Positions 54,011-62,468 of a stretch of 64,000 nt of DNA are shown in pieces. Location of the stretch: contig NZ_LOHZ01000025.1 in assembly GCF_001601575.1 (NCBI RefSeq), positions 62,001 to 126,000 on the forward strand. Reading direction: 5' to 3'. Made by a program: the position numbers and the translations under genes. The notes below the pieces were generated by a model. That model saw nothing but the letters and a program-made list of their open reading frames with translations. It did no database searches and had not been told where the DNA came from. This DNA is from Thermovenabulum gondwanense (lineage in GTDB: Bacteria; Bacillota; Thermosediminibacteria; Thermosediminibacterales; Thermosediminibacteraceae). Each line of letters opens with the position of its first letter. The stretch's first letter is position 1.

Positions 54011-54056
54011 CTATATATGTAAAGCGAATCTACTTTACAGACGAGAAGATGATAAA

Positions 54057-54416
54057 ATGGAAGATATTGTTAAAATTAGTTTGCTATACGATTTTTACGG
54101 TCCACTTCTTACCGAAAAACAGAGAGAGTATTTCGAACTTTATTATTTTAATGACCTGAGCCTTAACGAAATTGCACAGAATTACAATGTCTCGCGGCAG
54201 GGAGTATTTGATAATATCCATCGTTCTTTAGAGTTTTTAAAACAATGTGAAGAAAAATTAGGGCTTGTAGAGAAATTTTTAAGTCAAAAGAAGGCATTGG
54301 AAAGGATAAAATTGCAATTGGAAGGTATATTACCGCATCTTGATGAATATTCAGGAGAAATTCTAAAGAAGGCTATTGAAGCTCTGGATAAACTGGTCAA
54401 AGAAGGGTGGGAATAG
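54057..54416 (+). CDS. ylxM: YlxM, sigma-70-region-4-like SRP-associated protein
   Basis: 119 residues from ATG 54057. The helix-turn-helix LLTEKQREYFELYYFNDLSL with EIAQNYNVSRQGVFDNIHRS is the UPF0122/YlxM pattern. It is encoded directly before ffh in nearly all Firmicutes and is reported to modulate SRP GTPase activity. The stop is 1 bp before the ffh start. Confidence 0.94.
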   Translation: MEDIVKISLLYDFYGPLLTEKQREYFELYYFNDLSLNEIAQNYNVSRQGVFDNIHRSLEFLKQCEEKLGLVEKFLSQKKALERIKLQLEGILPHLDEYSGEILKKAIEALDKLVKEGWE

Positions 54417-54417
54417 A

Positions 54418-55755
54418 TTGGCATTTGAAGCCCTTTCTCAGAAATTGGATGCCATTTTTAAAAAGTTAAGGGGAAAAGGGAAGCTTTCCGAATCAGATGT
54501 AAAGGAAGCGATGAGAGAAATAAGACTCGCCCTTTTGGAAGCTGACGTAAATTATAAGGTAGTTAAAGATTTTATTTCAAAAGTCACAGAAAGGGCAATA
54601 GGGCATGAAGTAATGGAGAGCCTGACTCCGGGGCAGCAGGTTATAAAAATAGTGTATGATGAGTTAACTAACCTGATGGGTTCCAAAGAAACAAAACTAA
54701 ATTTAAAGGGTAATCCGGCTGTAATTATGCTTGTAGGACTGCAGGGATCTGGAAAAACTACTACAGCCGGCAAATTAGGCAATTATCTTTCCAAAATGGG
54801 CAGAAGACCTTTACTTGTAGCAGCGGATATTTATCGACCGGCTGCAATAAAACAACTTCATGTAGTAGGAGATAAAGTAAAGGTACCGGTTTTTTCTATG
54901 GGTGAGAGAAAACCCGTGGAAATTGCCAGGGCTTCTGTAGAACATGCCTTTCGCCATGGTAACGATGTGATAATATTAGATACAGCAGGAAGGCTTCATA
55001 TAGATGAAGAATTGATGGAAGAATTAAAAGAAATTAAAAGCGCCGTAGATCCATGCGAAATACTTCTTGTAGTAGATAGTATGACTGGACAGGATGCGGT
55101 AAATGTTGCTGAAAGTTTTCACAGCAAGTTAGAACTAACGGGTTTAATTTTGACAAAACTCGATGGTGATACCAGAGGCGGAGCGGCCTTATCCATAAAA
55201 GCTGTTACAGGATGTCCAATAAAATTTGTAGGAATGGGCGAAAAATTAGATGATTTAGAGCAGTTTTATCCCGACCGAATGGCCTCCAGGATTCTCGGAA
55301 TGGGAGATGTATTGAGCTTAATCGAAAAAGCTACTCAGAACATAGATATTAAAAAAGCTAAGGAACTGGAAGAAAGGATAAGAAAGGAACAGTTCGATTT
55401 AAATGATTTTTTAGATCAATTGAAACAGGTTAGAAAGATGGGATCTCTTGATCAAATTTTTTCAATGATTCCGGGTTTTTCACCACAAAAAATGCAGGGA
55501 CTCGATTTTAACGAAAAAGAACTGGTAAAGGTAGAAGCAATAATTAATTCGATGACAAAGGAAGAAAGGCGTAACCCCTCAATAATAAACGGTAGCAGGA
55601 GAAAAAGGATTGCGATGGGAAGTGGCACAACGGTGCAGGATGTAAATAAGTTATTAAAACAATTTGAACAGATGAAAAAACTTATGAAACAGCTGTCAGA
55701 AATGGAAAAATCCCACAAAAAGGGAAGATTTAGAATACCATTCTTCAATTTTTAA
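54418..55755 (+). CDS. ffh: Signal recognition particle protein Ffh
   Basis: 445 residues from TTG 54418. N domain, then GTPase domain with [15 protein letters not shown] (about 105-119), [26 protein letters not shown] and [13 protein letters not shown]. The Met-rich M domain (about 300-445) holds [12 protein letters not shown] and [11 protein letters not shown]. It binds 4.5S/6S RNA and signal sequences. Operon with ylxM, rpsP. Confidence 0.98.
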   Translation: MAFEALSQKLDAIFKKLRGKGKLSESDVKEAMREIRLALLEADVNYKVVKDFISKVTERAIGHEVMESLTPGQQVIKIVYDELTNLMGSKETKLNLKGNPAVIMLVGLQGSGKTTTAGKLGNYLSKMGRRPLLVAADIYRPAAIKQLHVVGDKVKVPVFSMGERKPVEIARASVEHAFRHGNDVIILDTAGRLHIDEELMEELKEIKSAVDPCEILLVVDSMTGQDAVNVAESFHSKLELTGLILTKLDGDTRGGAALSIKAVTGCPIKFVGMGEKLDDLEQFYPDRMASRILGMGDVLSLIEKATQNIDIKKAKELEERIRKEQFDLNDFLDQLKQVRKMGSLDQIFSMIPGFSPQKMQGLDFNEKELVKVEAIINSMTKEERRNPSIINGSRRKRIAMGSGTTVQDVNKLLKQFEQMKKLMKQLSEMEKSHKKGRFRIPFFNF

Positions 55756-55775
55756 ATTTAAAAGGAGGTGAAAAA

Positions 55776-56075
55776 ATGGCAGTAAGAATCAGATTAAGGA
55801 GAATGGGGGCTAAAAAGAGACCTTTTTATAGAATTATAGTGGCAGACAGCAGAAGTCCCCGTGATGGCAGGTTCATTGAGGAAATTGGTTATTATAACCC
55901 GCTCACGGACCCTGCTGAAATTAAAATTAACGAAGAAAAGGCTCTTGGTTGGATTAAAAAAGGAGCACAACCCACCGATACAGTGAAATATCTTTTTAAA
56001 GTTACCGGCCTTTTGGATAAAATCAAAAGCAATAAAGAAACTACCCCCCAAACTCCAGAAGTGAAGGAGGAGTAA
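55776..56075 (+). CDS. rpsP: 30S ribosomal protein S16
   Basis: 99 residues. [20 protein letters not shown] and [18 protein letters not shown] are diagnostic. A short acidic tail follows residue 85. AAAGGAGGTG precedes the start. Followed after 4 bp by khpA. Confidence 0.97.
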   Translation: MAVRIRLRRMGAKKRPFYRIIVADSRSPRDGRFIEEIGYYNPLTDPAEIKINEEKALGWIKKGAQPTDTVKYLFKVTGLLDKIKSNKETTPQTPEVKEE

Positions 56076-56079
56076 TAAT

Positions 56080-56307
56080 ATGGTAGAATTGGTAGAATAT
56101 ATTGCAAAAGCATTGGTAGATCATCCTGAGGATGTTACTGTAAATAGAGTGGAAGGAGAACAATCGGTAATACTTGAATTAAAAGTTCATCCTGAAGATA
56201 TGGGAAAAATTATCGGAAAACAGGGAAGGATAGCTAAAGCAATACGCACCGTTGTAAAAGCTGCCGCAGCAAAGCAGGGTAAGAGAGTTGTAGTAGAAAT
56301 ATTATAA
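56080..56307 (+). CDS. khpA: KH-domain RNA-binding protein KhpA (YlqC)
   Basis: 75 residues, a single KH domain with the [26 protein letters not shown] loop region. It pairs with KhpB in cell-wall growth and division control. A hairpin follows directly, separating it from rimM. Confidence 0.95.
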   Translation: MVELVEYIAKALVDHPEDVTVNRVEGEQSVILELKVHPEDMGKIIGKQGRIAKAIRTVVKAAAAKQGKRVVVEIL

Positions 56308-56309
56308 AT

Positions 56310-56336
56310 GGGTTAGGATGCTACCTAACCCTTTTT
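56310..56336 (+). terminator. Hairpin with T run between khpA and rimM
   Basis: Stem GGGTTAGG (56310-56317) / CCTAACCC (56324-56331), 6-nt loop, then five T. It is terminator-like, but rimM starts 22 bp later with no new promoter seen, so it probably lowers expression of rimM-trmD instead of ending the operon. Confidence 0.7.
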
Positions 56337-56358
56337 GAAAGAAATGGAGGTCACCGGT

Positions 56359-56868
56359 TTGAAACAGTATATAACCGTTGGCCGAATAATTTCCCCTTGG
56401 GGGGTTAGAGGGCAGGTTAAGGTAGAGCCTCTAACCGATGATATTGAGAGGTTTAAAAATTTAAAAGAAGTTTTCTACGAACAAGAAAATTGCTTAGAAA
56501 AATTGGTTATTAAAGAGGTAATTTTCTTAAAAAAAGCCTTTGTGGTATTAAAATTTGAAGGAGTGGATGATGCTAAGGAAGCAGAAAAATTCAGGAATAA
56601 ATATATAATGGTCCACAGAAAGGATGCGGTTAAATTACCTGAAGGGCGTTACTTTATTTGTGACATTATTGGTCTTAAAGTTTACACCGTTGATGACGAG
56701 TATTTAGGAGAAATAATAAATGTGATTCAAACAGGAGCCAATGACGTATATGTGATAAAGAACAAAGAAAATAAAGAAATATTGATTCCGGCCATTAAAG
56801 AAGTCGTTAAAAATATCGATATTGAAAAGGGCATTATGTTCATATTCCCTATGGAGGGGTTAATTTAG
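56359..56868 (+). CDS. rimM: Ribosome maturation factor RimM
   Basis: 169 residues from TTG 56359, chosen from GGAGGTCA eight bases upstream. The N-terminal barrel [19 protein letters not shown] and the PRC domain ([20 protein letters not shown], about 125-144) are intact. It helps assemble the 30S head around S19. Its stop overlaps the trmD start by one base. Confidence 0.96.
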   Translation: MKQYITVGRIISPWGVRGQVKVEPLTDDIERFKNLKEVFYEQENCLEKLVIKEVIFLKKAFVVLKFEGVDDAKEAEKFRNKYIMVHRKDAVKLPEGRYFICDIIGLKVYTVDDEYLGEIINVIQTGANDVYVIKNKENKEILIPAIKEVVKNIDIEKGIMFIFPMEGLI

Positions 56869-57608
56869 TGCTAAGGTTTTTTATACTTACAATTTTCCCG
56901 GAGTTTTTTGATAGCCCTCTTAAAGTTAGCATATTAAAAAGAGCCATTGAAAAAAAGCAAATAGATGTAGAACTTATAAACATCAGGGACTTTTCAAAAG
57001 ACAAGCACCGAAAGGTCGATGATTACCCCTATGGTGGCGGTGCTGGGATGGTGATGAAGCCGGAGCCCATATTTGAAGCTATTGATTATGTTAATTCTAT
57101 CTCCGCATCGTCGAAAAAAAGGATTATTTTAATGTCGCCTCAGGGGAAAATTTTCAACAATGAAATCGCAAGAGAACTTTCAAAAGAAGAAGAACTTATA
57201 ATAATTTGCGGTCACTATGAAGGAGTTGACGAAAGGGTAAAGACCCTGATTACCGATGAGATATCCATAGGCGACTTTGTCCTTACCGGGGGCGAAATAC
57301 CTGCCCTTGCAGTAATAGACGCCGTATCGAGATTATTGCCAGGAGTTTTGGGATGCGATGAATCGGCCCTATTCGAATCTTTCAGTGATGGGTTGCTGGA
57401 ATATCCGCAATATACAAGGCCGGAAGAGTACCGGGGGCTCAAGGTTCCCCAGGTGCTTTTGTCCGGCAATCACCGAGAAGTAGCCCTTTTCAGAAGAAAA
57501 GAATCTTTGAGGATTACCTATGAGAAAAGGCCGGACTTACTTAAAAAGGCTAAATTAACGGAAGACGACAAAAAGCTTCTAAAAGAGCTAAACATCGATT
57601 TAGATTGA
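56868..57608 (+). CDS. trmD: tRNA (guanine-37-N1)-methyltransferase
   Basis: 246 residues, SPOUT family. Knot motifs [44 protein letters not shown] and the run [19 protein letters not shown] are complete. It makes m1G37, which the G37-bearing tRNA-Pro(GGG) at 604-680 would need. GTG 56868 follows GGAGGGG. Confidence 0.98.
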   Translation: MLRFFILTIFPEFFDSPLKVSILKRAIEKKQIDVELINIRDFSKDKHRKVDDYPYGGGAGMVMKPEPIFEAIDYVNSISASSKKRIILMSPQGKIFNNEIARELSKEEELIIICGHYEGVDERVKTLITDEISIGDFVLTGGEIPALAVIDAVSRLLPGVLGCDESALFESFSDGLLEYPQYTRPEEYRGLKVPQVLLSGNHREVALFRRKESLRITYEKRPDLLKKAKLTEDDKKLLKELNIDLD

Positions 57609-57617
57609 CGCCTTTTG

Positions 57618-57646
57618 TTGTAAACTAATTTTCTTTATGCTATAAT
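57618..57646 (+). promoter_or_regulatory. Promoter of rplS
   Basis: TTGTAA (57618-57623), exactly 17 bp, TATAAT (57641-57646), about 32 bp before rplS. The leader is too short for the longer L19 autoregulatory structure known in Bacillus. Confidence 0.75.
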
Positions 57647-57677
57647 TACATTTGTTAAAAGAAGGGAGGTCCGTAAA

Positions 57678-58022
57678 ATGTCCGATTTGGTCAGAGTAAT
57701 TGAACAGGAACAGATGAAAACGGATATTCCGGAGTTTAGACCCGGCGATACCGTGAAGGTATATACGAAAGTTATTGAAGGCAACCGTGAAAGGATACAG
57801 GTTTTTGAAGGAGTTGTTATAGCAAGAAAAGGCGGTGGCTTGAGGGAGACATTTACCGTTAGGAAAATATCCTACGGCGTAGGTGTGGAGAGGGTATTTC
57901 CCCTTCATTCACCGAGGATTGAAAAAATTGAAGTTGTTCGCAAGGGAAAGGTTCGCAGAGCAAAGCTATATTACCTGAGGAAGCTTAAAGGAAAAGCAGC
58001 AAAAATAAAAGAAAGGGACTGA
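57678..58022 (+). CDS. rplS: 50S ribosomal protein L19
   Basis: 114 residues. [30 protein letters not shown] and [30 protein letters not shown] are diagnostic pieces. AGGGAGG ribosome site. A hairpin overlaps the stop codon; rbgA follows after 37 bp. Confidence 0.98.
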   Translation: MSDLVRVIEQEQMKTDIPEFRPGDTVKVYTKVIEGNRERIQVFEGVVIARKGGGLRETFTVRKISYGVGVERVFPLHSPRIEKIEVVRKGKVRRAKLYYLRKLKGKAAKIKERD

Positions 58023-58034
58023 TAACAGTCCCTT
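58013..58034 (+). other. Hairpin at the rplS stop
   Basis: AAGGGACT (58013-58020) / AGTCCCTT (58027-58034) with a 6-nt loop. It lacks a T run and likely acts as an mRNA 3' stabiliser or weak terminator, allowing readthrough into rbgA. Confidence 0.55.
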
Positions 58035-58059
58035 AATTTATTAAGGAGGCGATTTAGTT

Positions 58060-58932
58060 TTGGAGATTCAATGGTACCCGGGACATATGGCGAAAGCTAA
58101 GAGACAGATGAAGGAAATATTGAAAGTAATAGATGTTGTACTGGAACTGGTAGATGCGAGAGCGCCTGAATCCTCTCACATATCGGATATAAAAGATATT
58201 GTCGGAGAAAAGCCCATTATAAGGGTATTAAATAAAGAAGATTTGGCGCAAAAAGAAGTTACGGAAAAATGGCAAAACTACTACAAAGAAAAGGGAATTA
58301 TATCTTTTTCGGTAGATTCGGTTCACAAAAGCGGTATCAAAGAGATAATAGGTTATATAAAAAATATAAAAAAGCAAAAAAATGGCGTTGTTCGCTGTAT
58401 GGTAATGGGGGTACCTAATGTTGGCAAATCTTCTTTTATAAACCAATTGGCTGGCAGGAAAAGTGCGAAGACGGGAGATATACCGGGTATTACTAAAGGG
58501 AAAATGTGGTTAAAAGTTAATAAAGATCTGGAGCTCCTTGATACTCCCGGAATTTTATGGCCCAAATTTGAAAAAAGAGATGCGGGCGTTAAACTTGCTA
58601 TATTAGGATGTATAAAGGAAGAGATTTATAATCCCGAAAAAATAGCTTTAATTTTAATTAAGTTTATATCATTAAAATTCAGAAAAGAATTAATGGAAAG
58701 ATTCAAATTAGATTCTCCCGGCAATCCCGAAGATATCCTGAGGGAAATCGGAGAAAAAAGAGGATGTCTCCTGGCAGGGGGAAGAATTGATACTTTAAAG
58801 GCTTCAAAAATAATTTTAAAAGAGTTTCGGGATGGGAAAATAGGAAAAATTTCCTTAGAAGAACCCTGCGATAATGAATTCTGGGAAATTTACAATGAAA
58901 GTGTAGACGATAATCAAAAAAGTATCTTTTAG
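58060..58932 (+). CDS. rbgA: Ribosome biogenesis GTPase YlqF/RbgA
   Basis: 290 residues, circularly permuted GTPase: G4 LNKEDL (about 49-54) before G1 GVPNVGKSSFINQL (about 118-131), then G3 DTPGI. The N-terminal IQWYPGHMAKAKRQM is the RbgA mark. It promotes late 50S assembly (L16, L27 entry). Start TTG 58060; AAGGAGG is a little far (11 bp). Confidence 0.95.
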   Translation: MEIQWYPGHMAKAKRQMKEILKVIDVVLELVDARAPESSHISDIKDIVGEKPIIRVLNKEDLAQKEVTEKWQNYYKEKGIISFSVDSVHKSGIKEIIGYIKNIKKQKNGVVRCMVMGVPNVGKSSFINQLAGRKSAKTGDIPGITKGKMWLKVNKDLELLDTPGILWPKFEKRDAGVKLAILGCIKEEIYNPEKIALILIKFISLKFRKELMERFKLDSPGNPEDILREIGEKRGCLLAGGRIDTLKASKIILKEFRDGKIGKISLEEPCDNEFWEIYNESVDDNQKSIF

Positions 58933-58946
58933 TAAGGAGTAAAAAT

Positions 58947-59576
58947 ATGGTGGTAAAAGAAGAAGAAAGGCTAAGAAAATTATTCGAATTTGAAAAAAGG
59001 CTCAGGGAAAGAGGTTACAAATTAATTGCAGGCGTGGATGAGGCGGGTCGTGGACCTCTTGCAGGACCTGTTGTGGCTGCAGCCGTAATACTTCCGGAAA
59101 ATGTTTTTATCCCAAACCTGAAAGACTCAAAATTGTTAAGCGAAAAAAAAAGGGAAGAAGTATATGAAGAAATAGTTAAAAAAGCAATCACTTATTCTTT
59201 CTCAATTGTAGATGAGAGATACATAGATATGCACAATATTTTAAAAGCAACTTTGCTTGCTATGAAAAATGCGGTTCTCGGACTTAAAATTTCTCCGGAT
59301 TATATAATTGTGGATGCTTTAAAAATACCCGAAATAGATTTGCCCCAGGAAGGAATAAAAGGTGGGGACAGGATTTGCGGCTCTATTGCAGCTGCATCTA
59401 TTGTAGCAAAGGTGGAAAGGGATAGAATTATGAAGCAGTATCACGATTTATACCCCCAGTATGATTTTTTACATAATAAAGGTTATGGTACAAAAAAACA
59501 CATAGAATCAATTAAAAAATTCGGATACTCTCCAATTCATAGAAAAACTTTCAGCATTAAAAATTTAGAAATGTGA
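58947..59576 (+). CDS. rnhB: Ribonuclease HII
   Basis: 209 residues. The DEDD active site shows IAGVDEAGRGPLAGPVVAAA (about 23-42), KDSKLLSEKKREE, IIVDALKIPEID and GDRICGSIAAASIVAKVERD. It removes ribonucleotides from DNA. Last gene of the conserved ribosome-assembly run; a weak terminator follows. Confidence 0.97.
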   Translation: MVVKEEERLRKLFEFEKRLRERGYKLIAGVDEAGRGPLAGPVVAAAVILPENVFIPNLKDSKLLSEKKREEVYEEIVKKAITYSFSIVDERYIDMHNILKATLLAMKNAVLGLKISPDYIIVDALKIPEIDLPQEGIKGGDRICGSIAAASIVAKVERDRIMKQYHDLYPQYDFLHNKGYGTKKHIESIKKFGYSPIHRKTFSIKNLEM

Positions 59577-59600
59577 TATAGAAAGATCTATGTATTATAT

Positions 59601-59636
59601 TAATAAACTTAACATATAATAAGTTATTAATTTTTT
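59601..59636 (+). terminator. Probable terminator after rnhB
   Basis: AU-rich stem 59601-59611 / 59620-59629 (10 pairs with one bulged A) followed by T6. The remaining gap to 59789 holds no gene that I can see; no well-spaced promoter for the CoA-transferase was found there. Confidence 0.5.
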
Positions 59637-59789
59637 ATATCTAAGAGCTTAGAATCGCTGAGTTATAGATGGTTAATAGTTATAGGTAGATTTAGACCTT
59701 TTTGTTACAGGTTAACAAAGGAAAACGAAACTCTGTACATAATTTTATATATAAAGTTACACAGATAGTTTTGAAAGGAAGGTGAAAAT

Positions 59790-60983
59790 ATGAAAGGGCC
59801 GTTAGAAGGAATTAGAGTGACGGATTTGAGCCATGTCCTTGCAGGACCGGCTTGTACAATGATTTTGGCAGATCTGGGGGCAGAAGTTATTAAGTTAGAA
59901 CCACCTGATGGCGATGATGCAAGGCAATTTGGGCCTTTCAAGAATGATCAAAGCGGTTATTTTATCAGTATTAATAGGAATAAAAAAAGCGTATGTGTTA
60001 ACCTGAAGACTGAAGAGGGCAAAAGGATTCTGCGGGATTTGATAAAAATTTCGGATGTAGTAGTGGAAAACTTCAGACCGGGCACGATGAAAAAATTGGG
60101 CTTTTCCTATGAAGAAATGAAAAAAATAAACCCCGGCATTATATACTGCTCTATTTGCGGTTTCGGACACGATACTTTACCGGAGTATTCTTCAAAACCT
60201 GCCTATGATATGGTTGTTCAGGGATACAGCGGTTTGATGAGTATTACGGGACCGGAAGGAGGTCCTCCCGTAAGGGTTGGAACTTCCATTGGGGACCTGG
60301 TAGCAGGACATCATGCGGCTATTGGAATTTTAAGTGCACTCATCCACAGGGAGAAAACGGGAGAAGGTCAACATGTAGATATTTCTATGCTTGATGGATT
60401 GGTTTATTTTTTAGAAAATGCGATAGTAAGGTATACCATGACGGGAGAGATACCTGGTCCTCTGGGAACGGCACATCCTACTATTACACCGTTCCAGGCT
60501 TTTAAAACCAAAGACCACTATATAATCACACCAATTGGCAACGATAAATTATGGGCATTATTCTGCGAAGCGATTGGCAGGGTTGATTTGATAGAGCATC
60601 CCAAATTCAAGACAAATCCTCTCAGGAATGAGAATAAAAAAGAATTAATACCAATACTGGAAGAAATTATGCTTACCAAAACCACTCAGGAGTGGATGGA
60701 AATATTTGATAAGTACAACCTGCCTTATTCTCCGATAAACACCGTTGATAAAGTTGTGAATGACCCGGTAGTGAATTACAGGAAAATGGTGGTTGAAATA
60801 GATCAGCCTTTAGTTGGTAAAGTAAAGATTACCGGTACTCCCTTCCATATGTCAAAAACTCCTGGAGAAGTTAGAACTCCCGCTCCTCTTCTTGGAGAAC
60901 ACACCGATGAGGTTTTGAAAAACCTGTTAAATTATACCGAGGAGGAAATAAAAACTTTAAGGGAAAAGAGTGTTATTAATTAA
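59790..60983 (+). CDS. Family III CoA-transferase (CaiB/BaiF type)
   Basis: 397 residues. LEGIRVTDLSHVLAGPACTM and ADLGAEVIKLEPPDGDDARQ are the family start. VNLKTEEGKRILRDLIKISD and the catalytic Asp in GTSIGDLVAGHHAAIGIL (about residue 169) follow. It moves CoA between organic acids (formyl, carnitine, benzylsuccinate, mesaconate types); the substrate cannot be read. AAGGAAGGTG precedes ATG 59790. It stands alone, facing the molybdenum hydroxylase operon. Confidence 0.9.
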   Translation: MKGPLEGIRVTDLSHVLAGPACTMILADLGAEVIKLEPPDGDDARQFGPFKNDQSGYFISINRNKKSVCVNLKTEEGKRILRDLIKISDVVVENFRPGTMKKLGFSYEEMKKINPGIIYCSICGFGHDTLPEYSSKPAYDMVVQGYSGLMSITGPEGGPPVRVGTSIGDLVAGHHAAIGILSALIHREKTGEGQHVDISMLDGLVYFLENAIVRYTMTGEIPGPLGTAHPTITPFQAFKTKDHYIITPIGNDKLWALFCEAIGRVDLIEHPKFKTNPLRNENKKELIPILEEIMLTKTTQEWMEIFDKYNLPYSPINTVDKVVNDPVVNYRKMVVEIDQPLVGKVKITGTPFHMSKTPGEVRTPAPLLGEHTDEVLKNLLNYTEEEIKTLREKSVIN

Positions 60984-61067
60984 AAAAATTGTATTTATAA
61001 ATGCCCACCCTTCAATTTTTAAGGGAAACAGGTCTATGTATATAGTGCAGGCTTAAACTTAAATAAA

Positions 61068-61137
61068 AAAGCTCCGTCTTATGGTAAAAAGCTTTTGAAA
61101 TTTTATCTTTTACCATAAGAGGAGCTTTCTTCTTTTT
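61068..61137. terminator. Bidirectional terminator between convergent genes
   Basis: A long stem 61068-61089 / 61108-61128 (21 pairs, one bulged G) with an 18-nt loop. A T run follows on the plus strand (61129-61139), and the complement of 61061-61070 gives a T run on the minus strand. Confidence 0.88.
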
Positions 61138-61142
61138 TTGAC

Positions 61143-61613
61143 TTACAATTTATTTTTTAAAATATTAATAGCAGCTTCTTTTATAGAATAATATCCCGTA
61201 CATCGACAAAGGTGGCCTCCCAATGCTTCTAATATTTCATTTTCAGAAGGGTTGGGGTTTCTTTCAAATAATGCTTTTGTGGCCATCAATATACCCGGTG
61301 TGCAAAAGCCGCATTGCACTGCGTTGTGATTGATAAATTCTTGTTGTATAGGATGAAGTTTATCTTTCTGGGCTAATCCTTCTATGGTTAATATATTAGC
61401 TTCGTCCGCTTCTACGGCCAATATTATGCAGGACCTAACGGGTTTTCCATCCATTATTACTGTGCAAGCTCCGCATTCACCGTTTCCGCAACCATGTTTT
61501 GTCCCTGTAAGTCAAACCTTTTCCCTTATAAAATCAAGGAGAGTCATCTGGGGTTCAATATAATCTTCATAAAAAATTCCATTTATATTCATTTTAATGT
61601 AGTATTTATTCAT
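61143..61613 (-). pseudogene. 2Fe-2S subunit of molybdenum hydroxylase, interrupted by in-frame TGA
   Basis: Read from ATG 61611-61613, the frame gives a CoxS/XdhC-type small subunit of about 156 codons, broken by TGA at 61512-61514. The stop lies where the family has Gly in the REKLGLTGTKHGC context (here REKV-stop-LTGTKHGC), so a single GGA to TGA change explains it. Downstream sequence is intact: both 2Fe-2S motifs, CGNGECGAC with a later C, and CGFCTPG with LCRCTGY. The family transfers electrons from the Mo site to FAD. The ATG overlaps the FAD gene stop; GGGAGGG is upstream. Confidence 0.85.
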
Positions 61614-62468
61614 TTAAAATATTCCCTCCCTTCATTTCCCGAATAGCCTCTTTTATTAAATATCCAACCATTTTTCTCTTATAATAGGGAGTAGCTCTTA
61701 AGCTGCCTGCTCTTGGATTTATTTCCGAAAGTATAATTTCGATAGCCTTGTCTATATTTTGCATCGTGGAAGGTTTACCTTTAAGATATTGTTCGGCATT
61801 CTTCATCCTTACAACCGTTTTTTGAACTGCACCAAGGGCTATACGGATTTCGGAAAATACAGGAAGATCCACATCTTTTAAATATACCGCAACGGCTACT
61901 GATGACAAATCCATGCCTTTACCCTGCTTACTCTATAATACCGGCTAAAAGAGTTTTCTTCTAAATCGGGTAAAAACACACCTTTTAATAATTCTCCTTT
62001 TCTTAAATCAACTTTTCCTGCATCGATTAAGAAATTTTCCAACGGAATAATTCTTGAACCATGTTTAGATATTATCTCAACCTTTGCATTGTGAACCAAA
62101 AGACCTGGCACCGTATCTGCGGAAGGTGAGCCGTTGCAAATATTACCTCCGATGGTTGCTCGACAGCGAATCTCATGACATCCGAGGACGCCAGCACCTT
62201 CTACCAGAGCTCGATACCGAGAAAGGAGAGGAGAATTTTTTATCTCATCAATGGTTGTTAAAGCACCTATAAAAATTCCTCCATCAACCTTTTCTACACC
62301 TTTTAATTCTTTTAATCCCTTTATATCTATGAGAAAAGAGGGATTTATTTTTCCGGACTTTAAATTTACTACCACATCCGTACCACCGGCTAATATCGCC
62401 GCATTTTCTTTTTCTAAGCATTCAAGGGCATCTGTTAAAGTATTTGGTTTTATATAATCAAAGTTCAT
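61606..62468 (-). pseudogene. FAD subunit of molybdenum hydroxylase, frameshifted
   Basis: About 287 codons of a CoxM/XdhB-type FAD protein in two frames. The first part (62468 to about 61920) has the FAD motifs LAGGTDVVVNLKSG and RATIGGNICNGSPSADT, then runs RYYRVSRVK and ends in a short false tail. The second part resumes at 61914 as GMDLSSVAVAVYLK and holds the C-terminal domain. Adding one base to the A run (T run 61918-61920 on the plus strand) restores the frame. GAGGAGGTG precedes the start, and the large subunit stop abuts it. Confidence 0.85.

Noticed and set aside
59637-59789. Promoter or structured RNA before the CoA-transferase
   Set aside because: Several AT-rich partial boxes exist (for example TTAACA at 59712), but none has acceptable spacing, and only 4-5-bp stems are present.
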